Source: Flavobacteriales bacterium | Lineage (GTDB): Bacteria > Bacteroidota > Bacteroidia > Flavobacteriales_D > Cryomorphaceae | Assembly (NCBI GenBank): GCA_020200995.1 | Contig: JAIVHQ010000041.1 | Location: forward strand, 1 to 10,523 | Reading direction: 5' to 3' | DNA length: 10,523 nt | Shown: one piece after another, positions 1 to 7,083 of the stretch | Numbering within the stretch: the stretch's first letter is position 1 | Layout of the letters: each line of letters begins with the position of its first letter | The notes under the pieces: model-generated | Databases searched by the model: none | Told to the model about the DNA's origin: nothing | The model's input: only the letters and a program-made list of their open reading frames with translations | Translations under genes and position numbers: made by a program

Positions 1-1612
1 GTGAGGGTGAGTTCGCGCCCACCATTGGTGAGAAAAGTCGAACTCATGCCTTCCAGTACATAGGCATTCGGAAAATCGACGAAGTCTTCTACCGCATTGC
101 TCGAAATCAGCATCAGGTATTCGCCCGGTAAGATGAGGCGGGGAGAATCGAACTGTTCTCCTGAGAGGTCGCATCCCTGCAAATCGATCACTTTGTCGGA
201 AGCGTTAAAAAGCTCCATGTACTCGGCGGCGGGCAAACCGACCTCAGGTGTCGGATCGGCCATGATCTCGCTGATGACTATGTCCGCAAATTGCGGCTGC
301 TCGCCGGTGAGTATTTCAACTTCGGTGCCGTCGGGGAGCAGATTTCCCGCGCAGTCCGAAAGCCCGGAAATGGTCAATGTGTAAAGGATTCCCGTTTCCA
401 ATTGAGGATCGATGGACAAATCCACAGCCGTCAAATCAAAGCGGGGCACCACTTCGGTTACATTGATGCCCTGATCGAAACTGTACGCGCCCGCCACGAG
501 AGAGGCCTCGCTAATGGGTTCACTGAAAAGGATTCGAATTACGTCGGAAGCGGGATTTTCAACACCGGTGACCACGGGCGGGTCTGTATCAGGTGTGTCG
601 TCAAAAATGCTGTTCTCGGCGCCCGGAGTGCCTCCGCTGAAATCTTCAGATGCGCGCCAGTTGTTGATTCCACTGCATGGCGTTAGAGGATTGATCTGCT
701 CCAGGGTCCAGCCGCCACCACTCTTGTCGGGATCTTGGTACCAGGCGTCGGTGTAGGCCACCACGTCTACAAGTGCGCCTTCTGTATTTAAAAGAGCAAG
801 GCTGTCTGAGCCGTTGGTCAAGAGGGGCCAGGACTCCAGGCCCAGCACATCTCCATAAGTCGCAATGGCGTCTACATCGCTGCTGCGGCAGAGTATCACA
901 TAGCTCTCCGGAAAAAGCACCGCCGAACCGAGCGTGCGGGTGTCGCTTCCATTAACGTAAGTGTATCCACTCAGGTCAAAGAACTTATCGGCGGTGGTGT
1001 TGTACAATTCAATAAACTCCACATCTGGCAGCCCGACCTGTGGGGTTTCATCTGCCATGAGCTCGTTAAACACGATTTCGCGAAAAGCGGGGGCCGAAAC
1101 GTTAAAGAAGATGATTTCGACATCCTGTCCGGGCATGGCATTTCCGGAAGGGTCTTCCACTCCCGATACGGTCAGGTTGTAAAATTGGCCCTCATCAAGC
1201 GGTGTCGCGAGGGTGAGGGTCACCTCGGTCAGGGTTTCGGTGTTGAACGTGGCAGAGGTCGGGTTTCCGATTCCTCCGTCGACGGAATAATTGCTCACCT
1301 CCTCGGCCGTGGCCTGATCTAGCGGCTCATCAAAGGTGAGAACCACTTCTGTGGATGAAGAAGTCGAAGCGTTGAGCACCGAGGGCGGAGTTTCGTCGGG
1401 AGGAATGGGCGCCACGAGAATATCGTCAAACCAGTGGTTGTTCACAGGCCCCGCCGCACCCGACTGGGTTATTATGAAACCGAAAGCCACGGTGTTGTCA
1501 AATTCCGCATCGGCGGGAAAACCGAGGGCCTGAAAGCTTCCCGTCAGCCCTACATCGGCAAAAACGGACCAAAGACCGTCCTGGTCGTGGAACCGCTGCC
1601 CACCTGCCCTGC
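1..1612 (-). CDS. Lamin-tail-domain secreted protein, central part (frameshifted from its N-terminus; 3' end off window)
   Basis: The minus strand is open in one frame from about 1612 to position 1 and runs off the window. This frame continues the same protein as the 1550-2047 piece but is offset by one base. Reading in translation order: the end of a jelly-roll-like N-terminal domain (HDQDGLWSVFADVG, then WFDDILVAP at about 1440-1410); an Ig-like module (about 1390-1090, with LTFDEPLD and YNLTVSGVEDPSGN); a first lamin-tail domain (about 1090-600, with EIVFNELMADETPQVGLP and EFIELYN); a second Ig-like module (about 600-302, with ILFSEPIS and YTLTISGLSDCAGN); and a second lamin-tail domain (about 300-1, with ISEIMADPTPEVGLP and EYMELFN). 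Alternating LTD and Ig-like modules are known from large secreted Bacteroidota proteins, often exported by the type IX system through a C-terminal domain. Any such domain would lie beyond the edge. Substrate and exact role are unknown. The module assignment is strong; the function is not known. Confidence 0.85.
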
Positions 1613-2047
1613 GGGGCCTTCGACCAGCAATACATCGGTTCCGGCTTGTTTTTTCCAGAAAGAAATATCGTTTTGGGTGCGACCGATGCGGACGAAATAG
1701 CCGTTTTGAACCGCAGTGAGATCGGCATTGTCGGCCACGAGGTAGGCGTCTACATAATTGGCGCCGCTGAGTGAAAATCGCGCATTGAAGAAAAATTCCC
1801 AGGAAGTTTCAGCAACGATGGAACTGGGCGTACTGATATAATAATTTGACGCCCCCGGGCTGTTGCTACGCAGCATGAGGTTGCTTTCGTCGAGAGTATA
1901 AGGTGCTACCACGAACAAAGCGCTATTGCTCCACTGCGGGTTTTGGGTAAAATCACCATCCGAAAAGTCGTCTTCGACCTGTGTGAAAGCAGGGGCAGCG
2001 ATCAGAACAGCTGCGATAGCGAGAAAAAACGATAACTTCTTATTCAT
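1550..2047 (-). CDS. N-terminal piece of the lamin-tail-domain secreted protein, ending at a frameshift-generated stop
   Basis: This frame begins MNKKLSFFLAIAAVLIAAPAFTQ, a clear Sec signal peptide with cleavage expected near the AFT-Q junction. An ATG 13 codons upstream (2086) is also in frame, but it would place an unusual basic stretch before the signal peptide, so 2047 is preferred. The mature part (VEDDFSDGDFTQNPQW, then alternating strands up to VRIGRTQNDISFWKKQAGTDVLLVEGPAG) resembles the jelly-roll or laminin-G-like region that opens many Bacteroidota LTD proteins. It hits TAG at 1550-1552 after about 20 residues of low-sense sequence (GSTTRTVFGPFLPM). The expected continuation is found in another frame of the same strand, so this is one gene interrupted by a single-base-type frameshift. 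The gene is divergent from asd with a gap of 68 bp. A weak -7-like TACATTTA lies at 2072-2065 on the minus strand without a clear -33 element. Confidence 0.8.
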   Translation of the reverse strand: MNKKLSFFLAIAAVLIAAPAFTQVEDDFSDGDFTQNPQWSNSALFVVAPYTLDESNLMLRSNSPGASNYYISTPSSIVAETSWEFFFNARFSLSGANYVDAYLVADNADLTAVQNGYFVRIGRTQNDISFWKKQAGTDVLLVEGPAGQVGSGSTTRTVFGPFLPM

Positions 2048-2073
2048 GCGATTTCGAGCGGGCCTAAATGTAG

Positions 2074-2081
2074 TACTTTTG
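2074..2081 (+). promoter_or_regulatory. Putative -7 box of the asd promoter (TACTTTTG)
   Basis: TACTTTTG matches the Bacteroidota consensus TAnnTTTG exactly and lies 34 bp before the asd ATG, which would give a leader of about 30 nt. Upstream there is only a weak TTC (2053-2055, 18 bp away) in place of the TTG -33 element. No Shine-Dalgarno sequence precedes the ATG, as is usual in this phylum. Confidence 0.5.
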
Positions 2082-2115
2082 AACATTGTTTCTCGTTAAC
2101 CTAATCTTAAGATAA

Positions 2116-3102
2116 ATGCGAATTGCAGTAGTGGGCGCCACCGGCATGGTGGGCCGGGTAATGTTTGAAGTACTCAAAGAAAGAAATTTTCCCGCAACTG
2201 AAATCATCGCGGTGGCCTCGGCGCGATCGGCCGGTCAGGACCGCGAAATTTGCGGAAGCACTTACCGCATACACTCCATGGAAGAAGCAGTGGCCGCCAA
2301 GTGCGATATTGCGCTCTTCTCGGCAGGTGGCGATACGAGCAAAGAGTGGGCGCCGAAATTTGCCGCGGCGGGCACCCGCGTCATCGACAACAGCTCGGCC
2401 TGGCGCATGTCGCCCGAGCACAAGCTGGTGGTGCCCGAGATCAACGGCCACCTCTTGACCGATGAGGACATGATCATCGCCAACCCCAACTGCTCCACCA
2501 TTCAGCTGGTGATGGTATTGGCGCCCTTGCACAAAGCATACGGCGTGAGGCGCGCCGTGGTGAGCACCTACCAATCGGTGACGGGGACGGGCGTTGCAGC
2601 CGTGCAGCAAATGGAACGAGAGCGCCGCGGAGAGAAGGGCGAAATGGTATACCCTTACCCCATCGATCAAAACTGCATCCCGCATTGCGATGTGTTCGAA
2701 GACGGCGACTACACCAAGGAAGAATTGAAGCTGACCCGCGAAACGAAAAAAATTCTCGGCGACAACGCCGTGCGCGTCACGGCCACCGCAGTGCGCGTAC
2801 CGGTCACGGGCGGACATTCCGAATCGGTCAACCTCACCCTCGACCGCGACTTTGAGATGGGCGAGCTGCGCAAACTCCTCCATGAAACGCCCGGGGTGAG
2901 CGTGCAAGACAATCCCGAGATGAAAACCTACCCCATGCCGCGCTACGCCCAAGGCAAGGACGATGTATTCGTGGGCCGCATCCGCCGCGACGACTCCTGG
3001 CCCAACAGCCTCAACATGTGGATTGTGGCCGACAACCTCCGCAAAGGAGCGGCGACCAACGCCGTACAGATCGCAGAGCTTTTGGTGAAGGCGAAAGTGT
3101 AG
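2116..3102 (+). CDS. asd: Aspartate-semialdehyde dehydrogenase
   Basis: Asd reduces L-aspartyl-4-phosphate to aspartate-semialdehyde with NADPH in the cytoplasm. This is the branch point towards lysine/diaminopimelate, threonine, methionine and isoleucine. The 328-residue protein has the family's full length. It opens with the NADP-binding loop GATGMVG (residues 7-13), followed by DNSSAWR (91-97) and the active-site segment NPNCSTIQ with nucleophile Cys126. Gln153 lies in STYQSVTGTG. The segment RVPVTGGHSE carries the substrate-binding Arg227 and catalytic His234, with the same seven-residue spacing as Arg267/His274 in the E. coli enzyme. The first ATG of the frame gives a correct N-terminus (MRIAVVGATG). 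The gene stands alone on the plus strand, divergent from the LTD gene and convergent with lipB 21 bp downstream. Identification is secure. Confidence 0.97.
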   Translation: MRIAVVGATGMVGRVMFEVLKERNFPATEIIAVASARSAGQDREICGSTYRIHSMEEAVAAKCDIALFSAGGDTSKEWAPKFAAAGTRVIDNSSAWRMSPEHKLVVPEINGHLLTDEDMIIANPNCSTIQLVMVLAPLHKAYGVRRAVVSTYQSVTGTGVAAVQQMERERRGEKGEMVYPYPIDQNCIPHCDVFEDGDYTKEELKLTRETKKILGDNAVRVTATAVRVPVTGGHSESVNLTLDRDFEMGELRKLLHETPGVSVQDNPEMKTYPMPRYAQGKDDVFVGRIRRDDSWPNSLNMWIVADNLRKGAATNAVQIAELLVKAKV

Positions 3103-3129
3103 GGGCGGGCCTCGCGCGCGCGCCTACAC
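3097..3129. terminator. GC-rich hairpin between convergent asd and lipB, containing both stop codons
   Basis: GTGTAGGGGCG (3097-3107) pairs with CGCGCCTACAC (3119-3129): an 11-bp stem with one mismatch and an 11-nt GC-rich loop. The TAG of asd (3100-3102) is in the left arm and the TAG of lipB (3126-3124, minus strand) is in the right arm. There is no proper T-tract on either side, so a canonical rho-independent terminator is not shown. The position suggests a shared transcription end, or a REP-like palindrome that settled in the convergent gap. Confidence 0.4.
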
Positions 3130-3786
3130 CGTGCGATGGCGTTGCGCAGTAGGGGCGTCCATTGCCATGGTGGTAACCGCCTTGTCGTCGATGCCACAGG
3201 GAATGATGTTGTCGAAATAAGCCCTGTCTGTGTTCACATTGAAGGCGAATCCATGCATGGTGACCCAGCGGCTGCATTTTACGCCGAGGGCGCAGATTTT
3301 TCGGGCTTTTTCAGGAATCTCCCCGTCGAGCCAAACGCCTGTGAGGCCGTCGATTCGCCCGCCGGTGATTCCGTATTCGGCGAGGGTAAGGATCACAGCC
3401 TCTTCCAAAAAGCGCAGGTAGCGGTGGATGTCGGTGAAAAACTGGTCGAGGTCGAGGATGGGATAGCCCACCAATTGGCCCGGGCCGTGAAAGGTGATGT
3501 CGCCTCCGCGGTTGATTTTGAAAAAGTCGATCTCGCGCTCGGCGAGTCCGCGCTCATCGAGGAGGAGGTTGGCGAAGTCGCCGCTTTTACCCAAAGTGTA
3601 CACGGGCGGATGCTCTACAAAAAAGAGGGTGCTTCGGGTAACGCGGGAAGTGTCTTCGGCTTTTCTCAGCGCAATTTTGTCGGCCACTGCTTCCGCAAAA
3701 ACGGTTTCCTGCAGGTCCCAGGCCTCCTTGTAGCGCATGCGCCCGAGGTCTCTGAAGGCAACTTCCTTGGGGGTTTGCGTGATCAA
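3124..3786 (-). CDS. lipB: Octanoyl-[acyl carrier protein]-protein N-octanoyltransferase
   Basis: LipB moves the octanoyl group from acyl carrier protein to the lipoyl domains of 2-oxoacid dehydrogenases and the glycine-cleavage H protein. This is the first step of lipoate attachment, in the cytoplasm. The 220-residue product shows VEHPPVYTLGKSGD (57-70), the hallmark RGGDITFHGPGQLVGYPILDL (93-113), the segment with catalytic Lys163 (ARKICALGVK), and Cys197 in IPCGIDDKAV. I choose the TTG at 3786-3784 as start. It overlaps the stop of the upstream isomerase gene as TTGA and keeps the conserved opening strand KEVAFRDLG. The first ATG (3738) would remove that strand. The last ten or so residues (APTAQRHRTV) extend beyond the usual family end and run into a GC-rich palindrome. 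The gene is probably co-transcribed and translationally coupled with the isomerase gene. Confidence 0.94.
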   Translation of the reverse strand: MITQTPKEVAFRDLGRMRYKEAWDLQETVFAEAVADKIALRKAEDTSRVTRSTLFFVEHPPVYTLGKSGDFANLLLDERGLAEREIDFFKINRGGDITFHGPGQLVGYPILDLDQFFTDIHRYLRFLEEAVILTLAEYGITGGRIDGLTGVWLDGEIPEKARKICALGVKCSRWVTMHGFAFNVNTDRAYFDNIIPCGIDDKAVTTMAMDAPTAQRHRTV

Positions 3787-4793
3787 CCTTTGGCGAGTTC
3801 GGCTTTGAAATAATCGATGACTTCTATCTCGATGGGGTCTACATCGCGGTCTACCGCCATGTAGAACGAGAGCCAATCGCCGAGGTGAATGAGGTAGTAG
3901 GCGCGTTCGATGCGGGACTCGCCAAGGGCCTGCAGTTCGACGATTTTGTCGGTGTACCTCCCCATAATTTCCTTGCTGAGCTCCATCCGCTTCGCTGTAG
4001 AAGGGTGTTCTTCGGAGGTTCGCATTAGGATCACCGAAAGGTCTTTGTGCTCTTCCGCCCAGCCGACGAGCTCGTTGTGGTTCATTTCCGGAAAGGCGTG
4101 GTGCCAACAGAGCATTTTCGCGTTTTCATTGATCTGCTGACGCAAGCGCATGGCCACGCCTTCAAACCAAGTATCGGCATAAATCACGGGTGTGGTGCCC
4201 TTGATTTTTGCCATGATGGCGGCCGCCTGGCTGTGAATCATGCCTGCTTCCTCGTCGAGCAAATCGGCGGCGGCGTTGAGTTCGCGGACAAACCCACCCT
4301 CGATCAGCCCGTAAGCCTCAAGAATAAAAAGCAGCTGCATGGCATTGTACCCGAAGCTGGTGCGCGGCGGCTGACCTCCGGGAATTTCAATCATATTGTA
4401 GCCCTTCAGCTCGGCGATGGCCTTGAGCTCACCGCCCGAAGTGATGCAGGATATCTGTGCCTCGCGGGCCATGGCCTCCTTGAGGGTGCTGAGGGTTTCC
4501 TCGGTATTGCCGCTGTAGCTGCTTGCGATGAAGAGGGTGTCGGGCCCCACAAAGGCGGGGATGCTGTAATCGCTGATCACCCGGATCGGCACTTTGCAGG
4601 AATCATAGACCAGTTGCGATATGATTCTTCCTCCGATGCCGGAGCCGCCGAGCCCTGAGATCAAAACGTTTGAAACCGGAGCGGTGCGAAACCCTGCGGC
4701 GGCCTTCTGCCCGATCTTCACAGCGTCGCGCATGTTTTGCGGAAAGGCCTTGATCAGGCGTCCCATTTCTTCTATGGCTTGCTCTTTATTCAT
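3783..4793 (-). CDS. Bifunctional phosphoglucose/phosphomannose isomerase, archaeal-type SIS family
   Basis: The predicted enzyme interconverts fructose 6-phosphate with glucose 6-phosphate and with mannose 6-phosphate, linking glycolysis/gluconeogenesis to mannose-containing glycans. The 336-residue protein has two SIS (sugar isomerase) domains. The glycine loop GLGGSGIGG is at 47-55, the phosphate-binding SYSGNTEET at 92-100, PPRTSFGY at 142-149, INENAK at 221-226, and EMNHNELVGW at 236-245. Glu223 and His239 have the 16-residue spacing of the catalytic Glu203/His219 pair described in the Pyrobaculum enzyme, and a C-terminal Lys330 (IDYFK) could be the third residue. The length fits this short family, not the 450-550-residue classical Pgi. 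MNKEQ at 4793 is preferred over an ATG at 4859, which would lie upstream of the promoter elements. First gene of a unit with lipB. Confidence 0.9.
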   Translation of the reverse strand: MNKEQAIEEMGRLIKAFPQNMRDAVKIGQKAAAGFRTAPVSNVLISGLGGSGIGGRIISQLVYDSCKVPIRVISDYSIPAFVGPDTLFIASSYSGNTEETLSTLKEAMAREAQISCITSGGELKAIAELKGYNMIEIPGGQPPRTSFGYNAMQLLFILEAYGLIEGGFVRELNAAADLLDEEAGMIHSQAAAIMAKIKGTTPVIYADTWFEGVAMRLRQQINENAKMLCWHHAFPEMNHNELVGWAEEHKDLSVILMRTSEEHPSTAKRMELSKEIMGRYTDKIVELQALGESRIERAYYLIHLGDWLSFYMAVDRDVDPIEIEVIDYFKAELAKG

Positions 4794-4821
4794 TGATTTG
4801 GATTTAACCCTCGGAGGTGCG

Positions 4822-4853
4822 CGAAGATACCACTTTGCGGCCTGTGCAGACAA
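4822..4853 (-). promoter_or_regulatory. Promoter of the isomerase-lipB unit (TTG-N21-TATCTTCG)
   Basis: On the minus strand TTG (4853-4851) is followed after 21 bp by TATCTTCG (4829-4822), one base from the Bacteroidota -7 consensus TAnnTTTG. Transcription would begin near 4815, giving a leader of about 20 nt before the ATG at 4793. It lies back to back with the lysS promoter. Confidence 0.55.
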
Positions 4854-4864
4854 GTGCAAATGGC

Positions 4865-4872
4865 TATCTTTG
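4865..4872 (+). promoter_or_regulatory. Putative -7 box of the lysS promoter (TATCTTTG)
   Basis: TATCTTTG is an exact match to TAnnTTTG, 16 bp before the lysS ATG, implying a very short leader of about 10 nt. The nearest upstream TTG (4835-4837) is 27 bp away, longer than usual, so the -33 element is uncertain. Confidence 0.5.
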
Positions 4873-4888
4873 CAAAAATTTTAATGGC

Positions 4889-6613
4889 ATGAGCGCAGAA
4901 CACCTGAGCGAACAAGAGCAACTGAGAAGAAACACGCTGAACCAAATCCGCGAGGCCGGCATCGATCCGTATCCACCCGAAGCGGTGGAAGTGACCCACA
5001 CGGCGGCGGGCATCACAGCGGGATTTGACGACAGCAGCGAGGAGCGCCTCTCGGTCGCCGTGGCAGGCCGCCTCATGGGCAAGCGCATCATGGGCAAGGC
5101 CTCATTTGCCGAGCTCCACGACCATACGGGCCGCATTCAGCTCTACTTCAACCGCGATGAAATCTGCCCGGGCGACGATAAGTGGAAGTACAACGACTTC
5201 TTCAAAAAGATGATCGACCGCGGAGATTTCATTTCCGTAAAGGGCTTTGTTTTCAAAACACAAGTGGGCGAGATCAGCATTCATGTGGAAGAATTCACCC
5301 TGCTCGGGAAATCAATCAAGCCCCTGCCCTTTCCCAAAACCGACGAGGAGGGCAAGACCTACGACGCCTTTACTGACCCCGAGCAGCGCTACCGACAGCG
5401 CTATGTGGATTTGGTGATCAACCGCGAAGTGCGAGACACTTTCGTGAAAAGAACCAAGGTGATCGACACCATGCGCCGCTTCTTCAACGAGGCCGGCTAC
5501 CTCGAGGTGGAAACGCCCATCCTGCAGCCCATCCCGGGCGGCGCCACGGCGCGGCCTTTCGAGACCCACCACAACGCACTCAATATGCCGCTCTACCTGC
5601 GCATCGCCAACGAGCTATACCTCAAGCGACTCATCGTGGGCGGATTTGACGGGGTGTACGAATTTGCGCGCAACTTCCGCAACGAAGGCATGGACCGCAC
5701 GCACAATCCCGAGTTTACCATCATGGAAATCTACGTGGCCTACAAGGACTACAAGTGGATGATGGAGTTTACCGAAAACATGCTCGAGCGGGTGGTGACA
5801 GCGGTCAACGACAAGCCAGAAGTGAGGATCGGCGACAACACCATTTCCATGAAGGCGCCCTACCGCCGCCTCACCATGACCGACGCCATTAAAGAGTACA
5901 CCGGCGTGGACATCACCGGCATGGACGAAGCCGCACTGCGCAACGCCTGCAAAGACCTCGGCATCGAGACCGACCCCTCCATGGGCAAGGGAAAACTCAT
6001 CGACGAAATATTCGGTGAGAAGTGCGAGGGCAACCTGATTCAGCCGACTTTCATCACCGACTACCCCATCGAGATGTCGCCGCTTTGCAAGAAGCACCGC
6101 GACAATCCCGAGCTCACCGAGCGCTTTGAGCTCATCATCAACGGGAAGGAAATCGCGAACGCCTACACCGAGCTCAACGACCCCATCGATCAGCGGGAGC
6201 GCTTTGAGGAGCAGCTCAAGCTTTCGCAAAAAGGGGACGACGAAGCCATGTTTATCGACCACGACTTCCTGCGCGCCCTGGAGTACGGCATGCCGCCCAC
6301 CTCGGGACTCGGCATCGGCATCGACCGATTGGTGATGCTGATCACGGGCAATGCGAGCATACAGGAAGTGCTTTTCTTCCCGCAGATGCGCCCCGAGAAA
6401 AAAGCCGTGATGGCCGGCCCCGCCGACTTTGTGGCCATCGGAGTGCCCGAGGCCTGGGCCGAGCACGTGATCGCCGCCGGCTTCAACAACGTGGAAAACC
6501 TCCGCAAGGAAAAACCGACCGCCGTGCACCAAAAGCTCAACGGCTTCCGCAAAAAGAACAAACTCGACGTGCCCACGCTTCAGCTTGATGAGGTGGAGGC
6601 TTGGATGGCTTGA
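4889..6613 (+). CDS. lysS: Lysyl-tRNA synthetase, class II
   Basis: LysS attaches lysine to tRNA(Lys) using ATP, in the cytoplasm. The 574-residue protein has an N-terminal OB-fold anticodon-binding domain (about 54-140, with GRLMGKRIMGKASF and DHTGRIQLYF), the class II core with motif 1 ending near Pro210 (LEVETPILQP), motif 2 around 259-283 (FARNFRNEGMDRTHNPEFT) and motif 3 around 473-481 (GLGIGIDRL). After the usual end of the bacterial enzyme (FFPQMRPEKK, 497-505) it continues for about 70 residues with a helical tail (FVAIGVPEAWAEHVIAAGF, then RKKNKLDVPTLQLDEVEAW). I know that tail from Bacteroidota LysS proteins. The ATG at 4889 gives the normal N-terminus; an in-frame ATG at 4817 lies upstream of the -7 box. 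The gene is single, with no obvious terminator; the palindromic repeat begins 47 bp after the stop. Confidence 0.97.
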   Translation: MSAEHLSEQEQLRRNTLNQIREAGIDPYPPEAVEVTHTAAGITAGFDDSSEERLSVAVAGRLMGKRIMGKASFAELHDHTGRIQLYFNRDEICPGDDKWKYNDFFKKMIDRGDFISVKGFVFKTQVGEISIHVEEFTLLGKSIKPLPFPKTDEEGKTYDAFTDPEQRYRQRYVDLVINREVRDTFVKRTKVIDTMRRFFNEAGYLEVETPILQPIPGGATARPFETHHNALNMPLYLRIANELYLKRLIVGGFDGVYEFARNFRNEGMDRTHNPEFTIMEIYVAYKDYKWMMEFTENMLERVVTAVNDKPEVRIGDNTISMKAPYRRLTMTDAIKEYTGVDITGMDEAALRNACKDLGIETDPSMGKGKLIDEIFGEKCEGNLIQPTFITDYPIEMSPLCKKHRDNPELTERFELIINGKEIANAYTELNDPIDQRERFEEQLKLSQKGDDEAMFIDHDFLRALEYGMPPTSGLGIGIDRLVMLITGNASIQEVLFFPQMRPEKKAVMAGPADFVAIGVPEAWAEHVIAAGFNNVENLRKEKPTAVHQKLNGFRKKNKLDVPTLQLDEVEAWMA

Positions 6614-6659
6614 CGGCTGGAAACTGTTATTCTTTGCATCGTTAGTCAATCTCAACGTT

Positions 6660-6833
6660 GATGCTCCGCTGCATCATGCCTCCCGCTTGATCTTCGATTT
6701 GTAATGCTGCGGAACTATTTTCTAAAATTCGACTTCAGGAAGGTTTCTTGGATTGACTTTCGGCAGCATTGCAAATTGCAGATCAAGTCCTTAGATCAAG
6801 CCGGAGGCATGACGGCAGTCATGATGCAGCAGA
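6660..6833 (+). repeat. Long-palindrome MITE-like repeat, copy 1
   Basis: The left arm begins GATGCTCCGCTGCATCATG and includes TTGATCTTCGATTTGTAATG. The right arm carries the complementary series in reverse order: GCAGCATTGCAAATTGCAGA, then GATCAAG, then CATGATGCAGCAGA. The whole element can fold as one long imperfect hairpin with an asymmetric inner loop. Positions 6660-6728 are identical over 69 bp to 6922-6990 of copy 2. The right arm contains short extra segments not present in the left arm (a second GATCAAG and a second CATGA-type block). No transposase is encoded. Sequence beyond the right end (about 6836-6872) still resembles the flank of copy 3. Confidence 0.85.
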
Positions 6834-6921
6834 ACCCTACGGTTCATAAAAACATAATTTCCTGGGAAGTAATTCGTCTATTAAGCGGCTGCTTCTTGAA
6901 TATCGAATCACATAAAAGAGG

Positions 6922-7083
6922 GATGCTCCGCTGCATCATGCCTCCCGCTTGATCTTCGATTTGTAATGCTGCGGAACTATTTTCTAAAATCGATTTCAAG
7001 AAAGTTTCTTGAATTGACCTTACACAGCATTGCAAATCGGAGATCAAGCAGGAGGCACGACCAGAGGCATGATGCAGCAGAGC
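6922..7083 (+). repeat. Long-palindrome MITE-like repeat, copy 2
   Basis: Same family and orientation as copy 1. The terminal arms are GATGCTCCGCTGCATCATG on the left and GAGGCATGATGCAGCAGAGC on the right, and the inner arms are AATGCTG and CAGCATT. At the centre TCAAGAAAGTTTCTTGA (6996-7012) is a perfect 17-bp palindrome about G7004, so this copy folds back on itself at its midpoint. The right arm carries a short insertion near 7051-7064 with a repeated GAGGCA-like block. It is the copy with the best preserved symmetry. Confidence 0.85.

Noticed and set aside
2107..2952. Long minus-strand open frame (281 codons) opposite asd
   Set aside because: It overlaps the unmistakable Asd frame throughout and has a composition typical of an antisense shadow.
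3787..4107. Upstream extension of the lipB frame
   Set aside because: It lies wholly inside the isomerase coding region in another frame and has no LipB-like sequence; the real start is the TTG at 3786 or close to it.
3136..4658. Plus-strand open frames opposite lipB and the isomerase gene
   Set aside because: The minus-strand frames carry all family motifs; these are complements of them without recognisable features.
5615..6655. Long minus-strand open frame (346 codons) opposite lysS
   Set aside because: It is antisense to a secure gene in GC-rich DNA, is rich in His, Val and Gly as expected from the complement of LysS codons, and shows no domain.
6660..7083. Integron attC sites or a cassette array as an explanation of the repeats
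   Set aside because: The ends do not show the paired RYYYAAC/GTTRRRY arrangement, the copies do not alternate with cassette genes, and there is no integrase.
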